DNA of 64,000 nt from contig NZ_CP073696.1 of the NCBI RefSeq assembly GCF_025264645.1, forward strand, positions 4,712,001-4,776,000, read 5' to 3'. Position 1 is the first letter of the stretch. Each line of letters opens with the position of its first letter. A program made the translations under genes and the position numbers. A model generated the notes under the pieces. The model saw only the letters and a program-made list of their open reading frames with translations, made no database searches and was not told the DNA's origin. Of the stretch, positions 16,920-26,422 are shown piece after piece. Source of the DNA: Edaphobacter lichenicola (GTDB lineage Bacteria > Acidobacteriota > Terriglobia > Terriglobales > Acidobacteriaceae).

Positions 16920-18008
16920 TTACTGATTTTCAGAAGAGCTTTGAATACTTTCCGCGCTCTTATACTCGCGCGTGGCGTCTTCCTTGCGTCCTAAGGCCCG
17001 GTATGCCTGACCGAGCATCAAATGAGTGAGGTGATTGCCTGGATCCATGCGCTCCGCATGGGTTAGATAGTTGAGTGCGGTCAGCGGGTCGTCGCGTTTC
17101 AGCAGTACCTGACCAAGCAGAATATACGGTCCGGTTGCGTTCGGCTCGAGGAGGAGCGCGCAGTTCAGAGCCTGTTGCGCGTCTTCGAATCGTGAGGCGC
17201 GCAGATACGAATCGCCGAGATGCTCATAGACCTCTCCGTCCATTGGGTTGATGGTGCGCTCCGCTTCGAACTCGACGATGGCATCGGCTTCGCGAGATCT
17301 GGAGAGAGCAAGCTGTCCCAGCAGGAGGTGAGCGAGCGGTAGTCGCGGATCGATTTCCAGTGCCTTGCGTGCCATCTGTTCCGACTCGGCCGGGTAGTTG
17401 CGACGGAGCAGCATTCGCCCCACAAATAGATAGGATGCGGCTGAATCGTCAGGGAGCTTGTACTGTTTCGCGAAGATGCGACGTGCGTCATCGTAGCGGT
17501 GTACATCGAGGTAGCAGACTGCCAGGACGTAGGTCCCGTCCGCATTGACGCTTGCGATGGTTGTATTGGCGCGTTCCAACAAGGGGATTGCCGCGGCTGG
17601 CTGGCCCATGCGGTATAAGGTCACACCTCGCATCTGTACGGCCTGGAGGTCGCTGCTTTGCTGGGCGATGGCTTTTTCAAAGGCGGTGTTCGCGGCTGCA
17701 AATTCGTTGCGTTGGTAGTAGATCATGCCTCGCATGCGTTCGACGCCTGCGGGCTCGGGCTGCTGCGTGGCCAGGGTGTTCAAGCGCGTCTCGGCCTCGC
17801 TCAACTGGCCACGCGAGATCATCCGCTGGATATCATCGACGGTGGTTGCGTCGCCCGACGCCGAAATAGCTGAAGGCTTCGACGCAGCAGGTGCAGGACT
17901 GCTCTGTTGTGCGTTGGCATGGAAGATGAGAACGAGGCACGCAGATGCAATGAGACAACACCGTAGTCGTCGAAGCCTGATGGAAGAGGACCCTGTGTTG
18001 GGTGACAT
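16920..18008 (-). CDS. secreted TPR protein
   Basis: A 362-residue exported protein: signal-anchor region RCCLIASACLVLIFHANAQ, a short disordered linker, then about eight tetratricopeptide repeats. The repeats include AEQMARKALEIDPRLPLAHLL and a last one near PGNHLTHLMLGQAYRALGRK. TPR arrays are protein-docking scaffolds. The ATG at 18008 lies 2 bases after the stop of the upstream gene, suggesting translational coupling; the open frame further upstream overlaps that gene and is rejected. It is the last gene of the CRTAC1-cytochrome cluster, so a role in assembling that envelope complex is inferred. Confidence 0.82.
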   Translation of the reverse strand: MSPNTGSSSIRLRRLRCCLIASACLVLIFHANAQQSSPAPAASKPSAISASGDATTVDDIQRMISRGQLSEAETRLNTLATQQPEPAGVERMRGMIYYQRNEFAAANTAFEKAIAQQSSDLQAVQMRGVTLYRMGQPAAAIPLLERANTTIASVNADGTYVLAVCYLDVHRYDDARRIFAKQYKLPDDSAASYLFVGRMLLRRNYPAESEQMARKALEIDPRLPLAHLLLGQLALSRSREADAIVEFEAERTINPMDGEVYEHLGDSYLRASRFEDAQQALNCALLLEPNATGPYILLGQVLLKRDDPLTALNYLTHAERMDPGNHLTHLMLGQAYRALGRKEDATREYKSAESIQSSSENQ

Positions 18009-18010
18009 TT

Positions 18011-18514
18011 CTAGAAGAGAGCTCCCGCTACCTGTTCGGCAACGTTTCTGGTCTCTGGACTCAAGCCCTTCGCTGATTGTCTGGTCAGATTTGCATTGAT
18101 GGTTAGAACGAAAGCGCGATCTCTCACTCGTCCGATGACTTTCTCCTCTCCATCGGTGGAGTTGCGCGAGACGCACTGAAACGCTTCATTGCCGATTGCA
18201 GTGAGAGGCAGGGTCGCCTCGTTGCATTGGGCCAAGTATGTTGCAAAGGTCTTCGACGGAAGAGGCATCGTGTGCACCTCGATGCTCAACGTGAATGTGG
18301 AGGAGGATTGTTTGCGGACGAAGCGACAGGTTCCGTCGCCATCTGGTGTAACCGCGACTGTGCTCGATTGAACGTCTCCGCCCAAGACTCCACCAGCGGT
18401 GGCCGCATTGAGCCATGGACAGGGGGCTTCTGCGAAGCACTGTGTTGGAGTGATATTTAGTCCGGCAATCACCGCAAACGCCAGCGCGAGCCATCTTAGT
18501 TTTTTCACTATCAT
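18011..18514 (-). CDS. secreted protein of unknown function
   Basis: A 167-residue protein with signal peptide LRWLALAFAVIAGLNITPTQCFA. The mature part has three cysteines placed for disulfides (EAPCPWLN, GDGTCRF, AFQCVSR) and a fourth in LAQCNEA. Beta-strand patterns suggest a compact periplasmic domain. The region LPLTAIGNEAFQC is reminiscent of DUF3558-like lipoproteins, but this is weak. The ATG at 18514 is chosen over the longer frame (18589) because it directly precedes the signal. It is sandwiched between the cytochrome gene and the TPR gene in one apparent operon. Confidence 0.65.
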   Translation of the reverse strand: MIVKKLRWLALAFAVIAGLNITPTQCFAEAPCPWLNAATAGGVLGGDVQSSTVAVTPDGDGTCRFVRKQSSSTFTLSIEVHTMPLPSKTFATYLAQCNEATLPLTAIGNEAFQCVSRNSTDGEEKVIGRVRDRAFVLTINANLTRQSAKGLSPETRNVAEQVAGALF

Positions 18515-18644
18515 TCCAGCTCCGCTCAAATGGTGTTGCCGATGCGAGATATCGTATCGCAACAGCGTTTTAAATCGGTGCGCATGCACCTTCGAGGAGA
18601 GATAGAAGAGCGGCAGAGACTAGGAAGAGGCTTTTGTGCTTCGA

Positions 18645-20942
18645 TCACTGCTCCCCTCCGCTGCTGACGCCTGGATGAGGCATGTCAGTGTGCATGTGCC
18701 ACGGGACGCTCTCGATGGAGATCTCGGGGTGCTTGCGGAGAAAGTCGAGGGAGTAGGTTGGAGCACCGGGATCTACCTTCTTGGTGACGAACATCGCGGA
18801 CTGCTCTTTCGCCTTGTCCTTCATGCCCATGCGACGGTAGAGAAGCGAGAGGTTGTAGTGCGCGGCAAGATCGTCGGGGTCGATCGCCTGCAGGGCTTCA
18901 AACTGCTCCATCGCTTCCTGCGGCCTGCGCTGTTGATAGTACGAGATTCCGAGTTCGCGACGAGCGTCTCGAGACTGGGGATACTGCGCGAGAACTTTTT
19001 TCAGATCATCCACCTCGGCGTCGTAGTGTCCTGCTCTTCGTTCGACCAAGGCAAGATAGTAGAGAGCGCGTGCGTTGCCGGGATTCAGCTCCAAGGCCTT
19101 CTCGAGGCTGGCTCGTGCCGAGCCGTACTTCTCCCATTCGATGTTGGTGAGACCGATGTTGGTGTAGCCGTCGGGATAGTCGGGCCGCAGCTTCACCACT
19201 TGAGCAAATGCCTGGACTGCATCGCTGTATTGCAACTGATCGAGGTAGGATATGCCGAGGTTGTTCCAGCGCATCCAGTCGGCGTTATCGGTGGGCTCGG
19301 GTGCGGTGACGGGATTTTCTCCGATGTTGAGAGTTCGGGTGCGCGAGGCGAGTTCGACAACTGGATAGAGGACGTGGTCTTCGCCGAAGACGTTGTTGAG
19401 ATAGCTCTGGCGCAGGTGGCGGTAGTTGACGCGCGCTGTGATCTTCACGGCTCCCTTTACAGCGGTGGGGATACGAAACTCGTAGCGAACCAGGACGGAC
19501 CGGCCTGCCTGAATGGTGTTGTCATAGGCGACAGAGTGGATTGTCCACACCTTGTGATTGTCGACAAACGTTCCCTCGGTATTGACAGGGCGGTTTGTGA
19601 AGCTGTGGGCTCGCTCGTCCAACATTCCGTTCGGTTTGATGAAGCCGCTATGGTAGATCTCTTTGTTGTCTGAGTCAGTAACGACAAACTCAACCCACGC
19701 CTCGTAGAGATCGCGTACCTCGGGTATGAGGGAGTGGCCGATGTTCTTGTTCTGAATGACCACCATCGTCTGTATGACGTCGCCTGGCGCGAGTGTGAAG
19801 GGAGTTGAACCGAGAGGCGCGATTACTTTGTCCTCGTTTGCTTTTCGGATTGCAAAGAGATCGACGTTGAGGTAGTTGCCGGTTTTGAGGAATTCGACTG
19901 TCTTTGCCAACTGCTCGTCGAAGCCATAGTAGAAGGGAACGGCGGTGTTTCCTGCAGTCCAGCGATGTGAGGCAAAGGTTCCATTCTTTGCGCCTGGCTC
20001 CTTCAATGCATTGGCGGCGCGCTTCATGTGGCAGCCCTGGCAGGTGGTGAAGTCTGCCTGATAGAAGGTGAGGGGATTTCTCTGTGAGAACTTCGAGTTC
20101 TGCCACTCGTCATAGGCGGTGAAGGCGCGAATGAATTTGTATCCGTTCAGGGGGTTCGGCAGATTGGCTTTGTGGCATGCGGAGCAGAACTCGGGTGTGC
20201 GGTAGAAGGTCTGCATGACGGCCTTCGAGTGCCGATCGAGATGTGCGAGGATCTCTGAGTCTGGTACGAGGCCTGGAATGCGGACGCCGTTTTCGTCGAC
20301 CAGGACTGCGGGCACGCCCATGACATAACCGCCATTGCCCATGGTTGATTGCAGCTTCTGAACCGAGTGGCAGGTGGTGCAGGTCAAGCCATCCTGATCG
20401 AATTTGCGGTCGACGAGGGAGTCTTGCGTGAGTCCGCCGCCGAGGACCGCGATGGGATTGTGACAGCTGTCGCAGTGGCGGGAGAATTCGATTCCTTTGG
20501 TTCTGATGAGGATGTTGACGCTGGTCCGGTAGAAGGGAGTGCGGAACGAGTTGGAGTGCAGGGACTGGCGCCACTGGTGGTACGCCTCCTGGTGACAGTG
20601 GCCGCAGTAGTCCGCCGTGGGAAACGTGTCGGGTTGAAGGAAGGTGTCGCCGACTACGGCTGCATTACCTGGGGTGGAGATATTCTTCGGGCCGAAGGCG
20701 AAGTTGTAGGTTTTGCCGATCTTGTCGGCGTACAGCTTACGAGCCGCATCCTGATCCGTTAGTTTTTGCTGCGTCTGGCTTTGGTCGGAGCTTGCATGAA
20801 TGTTCGGAAGGAAGGCGAAGACGGTTGCCAGGGATAGAACTGCAACCAACGCCAGATACGCTGCCCGCACAGCGACAGAGCGCCGTGCAAAACCGATGGC
20901 TCTTGCCGATCGCGTTCTGGCCCACTCCGAAAGCAGCTGCAT
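18645..20942 (-). CDS. pentaheme cytochrome c with C-terminal TPR domain
   Basis: Exported 765-residue protein. An N-terminal membrane segment (AAYLALVAVLSLATVFAFL) is followed by five heme-c sites: CGHCH (113), CDSCH (157), CTTCH (188), CSACH (253) and CQGCH (301). The spacing resembles cytochrome c554-type domains. The middle part (about 340-530) is beta-rich. The end (about 540-720) carries four or more TPR units (YPDGYTNIGLTNIEWEKYG, NARALYYLALVERRAG). It probably passes electrons in the periplasm while docking partners through the TPRs. It sits 62 bases after the CRTAC1 gene in the same direction. Confidence 0.9.
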   Translation of the reverse strand: MQLLSEWARTRSARAIGFARRSVAVRAAYLALVAVLSLATVFAFLPNIHASSDQSQTQQKLTDQDAARKLYADKIGKTYNFAFGPKNISTPGNAAVVGDTFLQPDTFPTADYCGHCHQEAYHQWRQSLHSNSFRTPFYRTSVNILIRTKGIEFSRHCDSCHNPIAVLGGGLTQDSLVDRKFDQDGLTCTTCHSVQKLQSTMGNGGYVMGVPAVLVDENGVRIPGLVPDSEILAHLDRHSKAVMQTFYRTPEFCSACHKANLPNPLNGYKFIRAFTAYDEWQNSKFSQRNPLTFYQADFTTCQGCHMKRAANALKEPGAKNGTFASHRWTAGNTAVPFYYGFDEQLAKTVEFLKTGNYLNVDLFAIRKANEDKVIAPLGSTPFTLAPGDVIQTMVVIQNKNIGHSLIPEVRDLYEAWVEFVVTDSDNKEIYHSGFIKPNGMLDERAHSFTNRPVNTEGTFVDNHKVWTIHSVAYDNTIQAGRSVLVRYEFRIPTAVKGAVKITARVNYRHLRQSYLNNVFGEDHVLYPVVELASRTRTLNIGENPVTAPEPTDNADWMRWNNLGISYLDQLQYSDAVQAFAQVVKLRPDYPDGYTNIGLTNIEWEKYGSARASLEKALELNPGNARALYYLALVERRAGHYDAEVDDLKKVLAQYPQSRDARRELGISYYQQRRPQEAMEQFEALQAIDPDDLAAHYNLSLLYRRMGMKDKAKEQSAMFVTKKVDPGAPTYSLDFLRKHPEISIESVPWHMHTDMPHPGVSSGGEQ

Positions 20943-21004
20943 AACTCCTCCACTCTCTGATCGCGTCGATCGCGGTGGCTCGATGTGTTCCGTATTCTAC
21001 TCAG

Positions 21005-22927
21005 CTATCGTGATGTTTGTCTGCCCTGTGGCCCGGAAGTTTTTGACTTTGCAGGCTCATCCAAGGTGCCTGGTACGATCCCTTTCCCCTCCTGAATGGT
21101 GAAGAAACGATCGACCGATGGGAGGGTTACGTGTTCGACGGCGCCGCTGGGCCAATGAATCTCAAGGGCATCGACTGAGGTTGCGTCGCCGATGCCGAAG
21201 TGCGGGCGTTGATCGTTGGAGGATTCATAGCTTCCGCCGCTGAGTACGTCGGCTCGCTGCTTTATTCCGCCAGCCGTCAGATAGGCGACCGCACCTACGG
21301 CGTCACGAGGGCTTTTTGGCCCACCAATCAGCTTCAAACCTATCCAATGATGATGATCGGGGCTCACATCCCGCATGAGGGATGGAACGTGGTCCATGGA
21401 GTTAATGACTACGTCGGTCTTGCCATCGTTGAACAGATCGCCGAATGCAGCTCCCCGGCCTGGGATCACCTCCGCGAGACCCGTACCGATTACTGCTGGC
21501 ACCACCTCAAACTTCTTTCCTTTGTCCACGTTATGAAAGAGAAGCGGACGCTGGGCGTAGGAGGTGCCCCAGTCGTTTTTGTCCACCTGGGGATAGACGT
21601 GGCCGTTGACGAGGAAGATGTCCTTCCAACCGTCGTTGTCGTAGTCGATAAATTCGGTGGCCCAGGTGAGAAACGGATAGGTTAGCTCGGCGATGCCCAT
21701 CTCAGGGCTGATTTCGGTGAAACCCTGGTCTCCGCCATTGCGGAAGAGCGGCTTGTAGTCGTCGGAGAAGGTGCCGGTATAGAGGTCGACCAAGCCATTG
21801 TTGAGATAGTCGCCGATGGCAAGACCCATGCCCGCCTGATCGCGTGCCTGCTGGTTCAAAGCGAAGCCCGAGTAGTAGCTGACATCTTCGAAGGTCCCAT
21901 CTCCTTTGTTCATGTAGAGATAGTTTGGGCATGAATCGTTGGTGACGACGAGATCGGGTTTGCCATCGTTATCTATATCGACAAAGGTTGCGGTGAAGCC
22001 GTAGTAATGAGCTTTATCGGAGACGCCGGCCTTCTCGCTGACATCGGTGAAGGTTCCATCGCCATTGTTGTGAAAGAGATGATCGGCTTCTCCTGGCAGG
22101 CCACGGGGACCGCACAGGGTGTTCACTCCACGAAACTGGCAATAGACCAAGCCGACGGCAGCAGTGCCGGGATCGGGTGGATGGTTCAAGTCATAGTGAA
22201 CATATCCGGGGACGAAGAGATCGAGTCGGCCGTCTCCGTCGTAGTCTCCAAAGGTCGCCCCGGTTGACCAGTTTCCGAGGGTGACCCCAGCTTTTTCGGC
22301 GACGTCAGTGAAGGTACCGTCATGGTTGTTGTGATACAGCCGGTTCTTGCCGAAGTTGGAGACGTAGATGTCCGGCCAGCCATCGTTGTCGTAGTCTCCA
22401 ATGGCGACACCGTATCCCCAGCGATCGTTGGTGACGCCTGCCTTGGCGGTAACGTCGGTAAAAGTGCCGTCGTGGTTATTGTGAAAGAGGGCAGCGTGAG
22501 GCGCTTCCGCTGTTCCCTTCATCGCTTCGTAGGTGGAACCGTTCACGAGATAGATGTCGAGCCATCCGTCGTTGTCGTAGTCCAGGAGGGCGACTCCGGA
22601 GCCTGTCGTCTCGAGGATGTAAGTTTTTTCGAGTGTCCCCATGGTGTGGTGCCAGCTCGTTAGACCGGCTTGTTTGGCGACATCTTGGAAGATGACCGGT
22701 CCGTCTTTGACGAAGCCTCCGGCGGTGATAGGACGGAGCTCTGAGTCTTTCACCGGAGCGAACACACCTGCTGTAGCAGATCCCCCATGCGGCGGGGCGG
22801 GAGCAGGCTGAGACTGGGGCGTGGGCAAGGCTGCCTCGCCGGCAACTTGCGCTACAGCACTGAGTCCCAACAGGAAGCTGCATAGCAGGGCAAGAATGGG
22901 GGGCGTTTTGGCAATGCACTTTTTCAA
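21005..22927 (-). CDS. CRTAC1-type FG-GAP/ASPIC-UnbV secreted protein
   Basis: A 640-residue exported protein with signal peptide PILALLCSFLLGLSAVAQ. A beta-propeller of FG-GAP/VCBS blades follows, each with the calcium-binding pattern DYDNDGWLDIYLVN (for example DYDGDGRLDLFVPG and DIDNDGKPDLVVTN). The C-terminal ASPIC/UnbV module (about 530-625) contains SYESSNDQRPHFGIG and VDALEIHWPSG. The family is abundant in Acidobacteria and often neighbours cytochromes or TPR proteins, as here. It is the first gene of the cluster, divergent from the heme sensor with a 307-base gap. Its biochemical role is not established. Confidence 0.9.
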   Translation of the reverse strand: MKKCIAKTPPILALLCSFLLGLSAVAQVAGEAALPTPQSQPAPAPPHGGSATAGVFAPVKDSELRPITAGGFVKDGPVIFQDVAKQAGLTSWHHTMGTLEKTYILETTGSGVALLDYDNDGWLDIYLVNGSTYEAMKGTAEAPHAALFHNNHDGTFTDVTAKAGVTNDRWGYGVAIGDYDNDGWPDIYVSNFGKNRLYHNNHDGTFTDVAEKAGVTLGNWSTGATFGDYDGDGRLDLFVPGYVHYDLNHPPDPGTAAVGLVYCQFRGVNTLCGPRGLPGEADHLFHNNGDGTFTDVSEKAGVSDKAHYYGFTATFVDIDNDGKPDLVVTNDSCPNYLYMNKGDGTFEDVSYYSGFALNQQARDQAGMGLAIGDYLNNGLVDLYTGTFSDDYKPLFRNGGDQGFTEISPEMGIAELTYPFLTWATEFIDYDNDGWKDIFLVNGHVYPQVDKNDWGTSYAQRPLLFHNVDKGKKFEVVPAVIGTGLAEVIPGRGAAFGDLFNDGKTDVVINSMDHVPSLMRDVSPDHHHWIGLKLIGGPKSPRDAVGAVAYLTAGGIKQRADVLSGGSYESSNDQRPHFGIGDATSVDALEIHWPSGAVEHVTLPSVDRFFTIQEGKGIVPGTLDEPAKSKTSGPQGRQTSR

Positions 22928-23234
22928 CGTGTGGCTCGCATGAATACTCTATATTCGCAGGTTCATCTGACAAGATTTCGACGTTTGCTTTGTCGTCACA
23001 AATCATCGACCTTGCTGTTACCCTTGTCCATCATTATTTGGTACGTCATTGCTTTGCAGAGCCGACCGAAGTGGCTCTGCTTGATTGCGCATCTTTCCTG
23101 GCGTTGGCTAAGTTGGAATAATTCGCAGTTCGGTGAGCATCAAACCTTTGAAGGTTGAGAGGATCTCTGTGTGAGTTGCTACGTGAGTTGCTCGCTGCAA
23201 GACAGAGCCGCCGCCTCAGACGAGAGGTAATTTT
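22928..23234. other. divergent intergenic region, promoter space
   Basis: These 307 bases separate the divergent CRTAC1 gene and the heme sensor gene. The short open frames here lack coding character. Promoters for both directions are expected, but I could not fix a convincing -35/-10 pair. The last 15 bases hold GAGAGG, the likely ribosome site of the sensor gene. Confidence 0.4.
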
Positions 23235-24110
23235 TTGAAACTGTTAGCGAAGTTTAATTTAATGCTCATCCTGCTGTTTGGCACCGGCCTTCTGTTGGTA
23301 TCTCAGCTCTCGCGCACGTTCCTCGAGAAGAATGCGCGCGATCAGACTCTGCAACAGGCAAAGCTGATGATCTCGAGCGCGCGATCAACCAGGGACTACA
23401 CGGAGCAGGAGCTGGATCCTCTGCTTGAAAAGACGCCGGAGAGCGCCAAGCGCTTTCTGCCGCAGACGATTCCTTTCTATGCTGCAACGGTTACGTTCAA
23501 TCATCTGCGTAAAGACTATCCGGATTACACGTACAAAGAAGCTGCTCTCAACCCCACGAATCCGCGCGACCGCGCCGACCAGTGGGAGGCCGATATTATT
23601 GAGTATTTCCGCAACCATCCAGATCAGAAGCAGTTGATCGGTGAACGTCAAACCGCGACCGGCACCTCGATCTCGCTGTCTCAGCCTATCGTTACGAATG
23701 CTAGCTGCCTGGAGTGCCACGGCTCGCCGGCGGCTGCACCGCCAACTCAGATTCAAACCTATGGAAGCGCAAATGGTTTTGGATGGACGCTCAACGAAGT
23801 GATCGGAGCTCAGATCGTTTCGGTACCGACAGCGGTTGCCGAGGGAATTGCTTCCCACATCTTCCACACGCTGTTGCTGTATATCTCTGCCTCGTTCCTC
23901 GTTACCCTGGCGGTCATCGATCTGGGCCTCTATTACATCATCATCCTTCCTGTGCGGCGGCTGGCGACAACCGCCGACCTGGTAAGCAAAGGCGACTTGA
24001 GTCAGCCTGAGTTGATCTGTAAAGGAAAGGACGAGATCGCTGAGGTGACTGCATCGTTTAATCGGATGTATGTGAGCCTCAAGAAGGCAATCGAGATGCT
24101 CGACAAGTAA
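23235..24110 (+). CDS. heme-c (DUF3365) sensor protein with HAMP domain
   Basis: Membrane sensor of 291 residues: TM1 (LNLMLILLFGTGLLLV region), a periplasmic DUF3365/Tll0287-like domain with one covalent heme-c motif CLECH (158-162), TM2 (about 207-230), and a HAMP linker (LPVRRLATTADLVSKGDL). It then simply ends. There is no kinase, cyclase or methyl-accepting output domain, so the signal must pass to a separate partner. The start is TTG at 23235 preceded by GAGAGG. It is divergent from the CRTAC1-cytochrome cluster and convergent, 6 bases apart, with a Ser/Thr kinase. Redox or ligand sensing is inferred from the heme. Confidence 0.82.
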   Translation: MKLLAKFNLMLILLFGTGLLLVSQLSRTFLEKNARDQTLQQAKLMISSARSTRDYTEQELDPLLEKTPESAKRFLPQTIPFYAATVTFNHLRKDYPDYTYKEAALNPTNPRDRADQWEADIIEYFRNHPDQKQLIGERQTATGTSISLSQPIVTNASCLECHGSPAAAPPTQIQTYGSANGFGWTLNEVIGAQIVSVPTAVAEGIASHIFHTLLLYISASFLVTLAVIDLGLYYIIILPVRRLATTADLVSKGDLSQPELICKGKDEIAEVTASFNRMYVSLKKAIEMLDK

Positions 24111-24116
24111 AGCTTG

Positions 24117-25238
24117 TCATGAGGACGACGAGTATTTGTGTCTTGTCGCCAGGAAGACTTTGCGCTTCTCGTCGGAGTCGATCTCGTTCGCGACGAGCGT
24201 GTAGAGCTCGTCTAGACTGATCGCACGTTTGGCGGCGCGGTTGACGACGAGTCTCGCGATAGGCCCGATATGAAAGGCGAGATCGCGGCTGACCGATTCG
24301 AGATGTTTCTCATTGAGAGCTGATTTGGTCGAGTTGGCGGACGCAGCGTGACTGTCGGGGGGCGTGGGGTACTGATTCGATTCCTTCGTGTGACGTGGTG
24401 GAAGCAGGAGTGTCGTCGCCTCCGTATGCACAGCTCGCAAGGCCTGCAGGAAGTCCCCAGCGGTCTGGAATCGATTGTCGGGCAGTTTTGCCAGAGACTT
24501 CAGCATGACTTCGGAGAGCCTCGTGGGAATGTCCTGGTTGATTGAGGCAGGATCGACCGGCACTCCCCGGAGATGACTGCTGGCGATTGCATATTCGCCG
24601 GCGCCGTCGAAAGGAAGGCGTCCGGTGAGTAACTGATAGAGCACGATGCCGACGGAATAAAGGTCGGACCGAGCGTCGAGCTGTTCGCCCATGACCTGCT
24701 CTGGAGACATGTAGTGCAGTGAGCCAAGGATTGCACCCGTGCGAGTTACATCGGAGCCGACGGTGGGGAAGGCAAGCCCAAAGTCCACCAGCTTCACCCG
24801 ATCGCCTCTGCTGATCATGATGTTCGAGGGTTTTATATCGCGATGAATGATTCCAAGATCGTGAGCGTAGGCTAAGCCTGAGAGGACCTGTTGTATGTAG
24901 TCCATGCTCTTCCCCATCGTGATTGAGTCTGAGTCGAGCTTTGCACGAAGGGTGAGTCCCTCGACGAACTCCATGATCATGATGAGCTCACCTTCATGGC
25001 GATAGGCTGTATGAAGGACCGCGATATTTGGATGGTCGAGTCGTGCCAGCAGCCGGATCTCGCGCAGGAATCGCTGGGCGATCTCTTCGGTGGCGGGGCG
25101 GCCCGGTAGCAGGACCTTCATGGCCTCGATTCTGTGCGATATGGTATGGCGTACCTGGTAAACGTGTCCCATACCTCCAGAACCAAGTGTGCCAATTACT
25201 TCATGATCGCCGACGAGATCTCCAACATTGATGCCCAT
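24117..25238 (-). CDS. cytosolic serine/threonine protein kinase (Hanks type)
   Basis: A 373-residue kinase. It has the glycine-rich loop GTLGSGGMGHVY, catalytic lysine in EAMKVL, HRDIKPSNIM catalytic loop, DFG as VDFGLAF, the activation segment with GSLHYMSPEQ, and DARSDLYSVG. There is no membrane segment. The C-terminal 60 residues (DLAFHIGPIARLVVNRAA, then LYTLVANEI and RKVFLATRHKY) match a small helical module (DUF8082-like) found at the end of signalling proteins. The ATG at 25238 is preferred over the longer frame because the kinase N-lobe begins there. It is encoded tail-to-tail with the HAMP heme sensor. Confidence 0.92.
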   Translation of the reverse strand: MGINVGDLVGDHEVIGTLGSGGMGHVYQVRHTISHRIEAMKVLLPGRPATEEIAQRFLREIRLLARLDHPNIAVLHTAYRHEGELIMIMEFVEGLTLRAKLDSDSITMGKSMDYIQQVLSGLAYAHDLGIIHRDIKPSNIMISRGDRVKLVDFGLAFPTVGSDVTRTGAILGSLHYMSPEQVMGEQLDARSDLYSVGIVLYQLLTGRLPFDGAGEYAIASSHLRGVPVDPASINQDIPTRLSEVMLKSLAKLPDNRFQTAGDFLQALRAVHTEATTLLLPPRHTKESNQYPTPPDSHAASANSTKSALNEKHLESVSRDLAFHIGPIARLVVNRAAKRAISLDELYTLVANEIDSDEKRKVFLATRHKYSSSS

Positions 25239-25369
25239 TCCGTAACTTACCACTATGACCGGCTTCTTTGCAGGATTGAGGGTGACCACCTTAAATGGAA
25301 ACCGGATGTGCTCAGCACATCCGGTTCCGCTACAGCCGATGAAGGTCGTTGATCTTTCTGATGTTCCGA

Positions 25370-26422
25370 CTATTTCGAGCTAGCGTCGAATGAATCTGCC
25401 TCCTGGTTCATCTGCGCGGCGCCCACAGTCTGTGAGAACAAGATCACTCGATAACGGAAGGTCGCAGTCTGACCTTTCTCGATGGTGTAGTTGAACGGCG
25501 GCTGCTTCGGATCGAAGATACTTCGTCCCAGTGGATTCGCTGCGAAGAGTCCGTATCCACGCGCGTGCCAATAGGTTGGATAGCCTGGATTTTGAGGCTG
25601 ATCGATGATCGCAATCGTGACCGCATGACCTTCGGGGTTGGTGCCCGTCAAGGTACACCATCGTCCGCGCGTGGCCCAGACCGCTCCGCCTTTGACACCT
25701 TCGCTGGTCAGATAGACCCCGGTTGCACCCGCTGTGTCAGCCGCATCCACCTTCGTGGGCTTTCCGTTCGCGTCCATGAAGATTCCGCCTTTCTCGTCTG
25801 CGGATTCAAGCCAGTGCGCGACACGCATTCCCAGCACGCCTTCTTTGTCGTCGTTGAAGACGACTTTGTCCAAAGCCTCTAACGTCGTGATCTGGTCAAT
25901 AGAGCGACCATCTTTGCGCTTTGTGAAGACATATTTTGTGGTGTCCTTCAGAATCTCCTTATTTTCTCCGGTGATCCATACCGATTCAACGACTAACTCT
26001 CCCCGGTCGGCTCCGCTCTTGGTTGATACGATTTTTTTCTGAAAGATGCTTCCCATCTTTGCGCGGCCTTCGGGCTTGATCGCATCGGAGTTATTCCAGA
26101 AGTCGAATCCATTTACGTTTCCGTAGTTAAACCACAGCCCCGCATGATGCGGATGGTCAACGCGCTCACCCGGTCGCGGCTCGAGTGGATAACCGCGAGT
26201 TACTGTTATCCCCTGATCCGTTATCAGAGGGTACAGAACAGGCTTTTTCAACGATGTTGGCCAGATGTACGAGGTGAATGGCTTCCCGTCGATTGTGATG
26301 TCGACTCGCTGATGGGCCTCATCAGCAACTACCTGGACGCCTTTCACCGCCGCACTCGCAAGGTGATTTCCTCCGAACCCAAAGCTTGCCACCAGAAAAC
26401 CCAGCACCAACAACTTAGGCAT
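25370..26422 (-). CDS. PmoA/DUF6807 family secreted protein
   Basis: A 350-residue exported protein with signal peptide LLVLGFLVASFGFGGNHLASA. It contains RVDITIDGKPFTSYIWP, RPGERVDHPHHAGLWFNYGNVNG and the C-terminal FNYTIEKGQTATFRYRVILF. These are typical of the family annotated as PmoA-like (DUF6807), a beta-sandwich fold often next to sugar oxidoreductases. The name is historical; methane oxidation is not implied. Its ATG overlaps the end of the Gfo/Idh/MocA gene by 8 bases, so the two are translationally coupled. It probably acts on a sugar derivative in the periplasm. Confidence 0.82.
   Translation of the reverse strand: MPKLLVLGFLVASFGFGGNHLASAAVKGVQVVADEAHQRVDITIDGKPFTSYIWPTSLKKPVLYPLITDQGITVTRGYPLEPRPGERVDHPHHAGLWFNYGNVNGFDFWNNSDAIKPEGRAKMGSIFQKKIVSTKSGADRGELVVESVWITGENKEILKDTTKYVFTKRKDGRSIDQITTLEALDKVVFNDDKEGVLGMRVAHWLESADEKGGIFMDANGKPTKVDAADTAGATGVYLTSEGVKGGAVWATRGRWCTLTGTNPEGHAVTIAIIDQPQNPGYPTYWHARGYGLFAANPLGRSIFDPKQPPFNYTIEKGQTATFRYRVILFSQTVGAAQMNQEADSFDASSK

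Noticed and set aside
22931..23158. 75-codon frame in the divergent gap before the heme sensor
   Set aside because: Overlaps the expected promoter region, lacks a ribosome site and matches no family.
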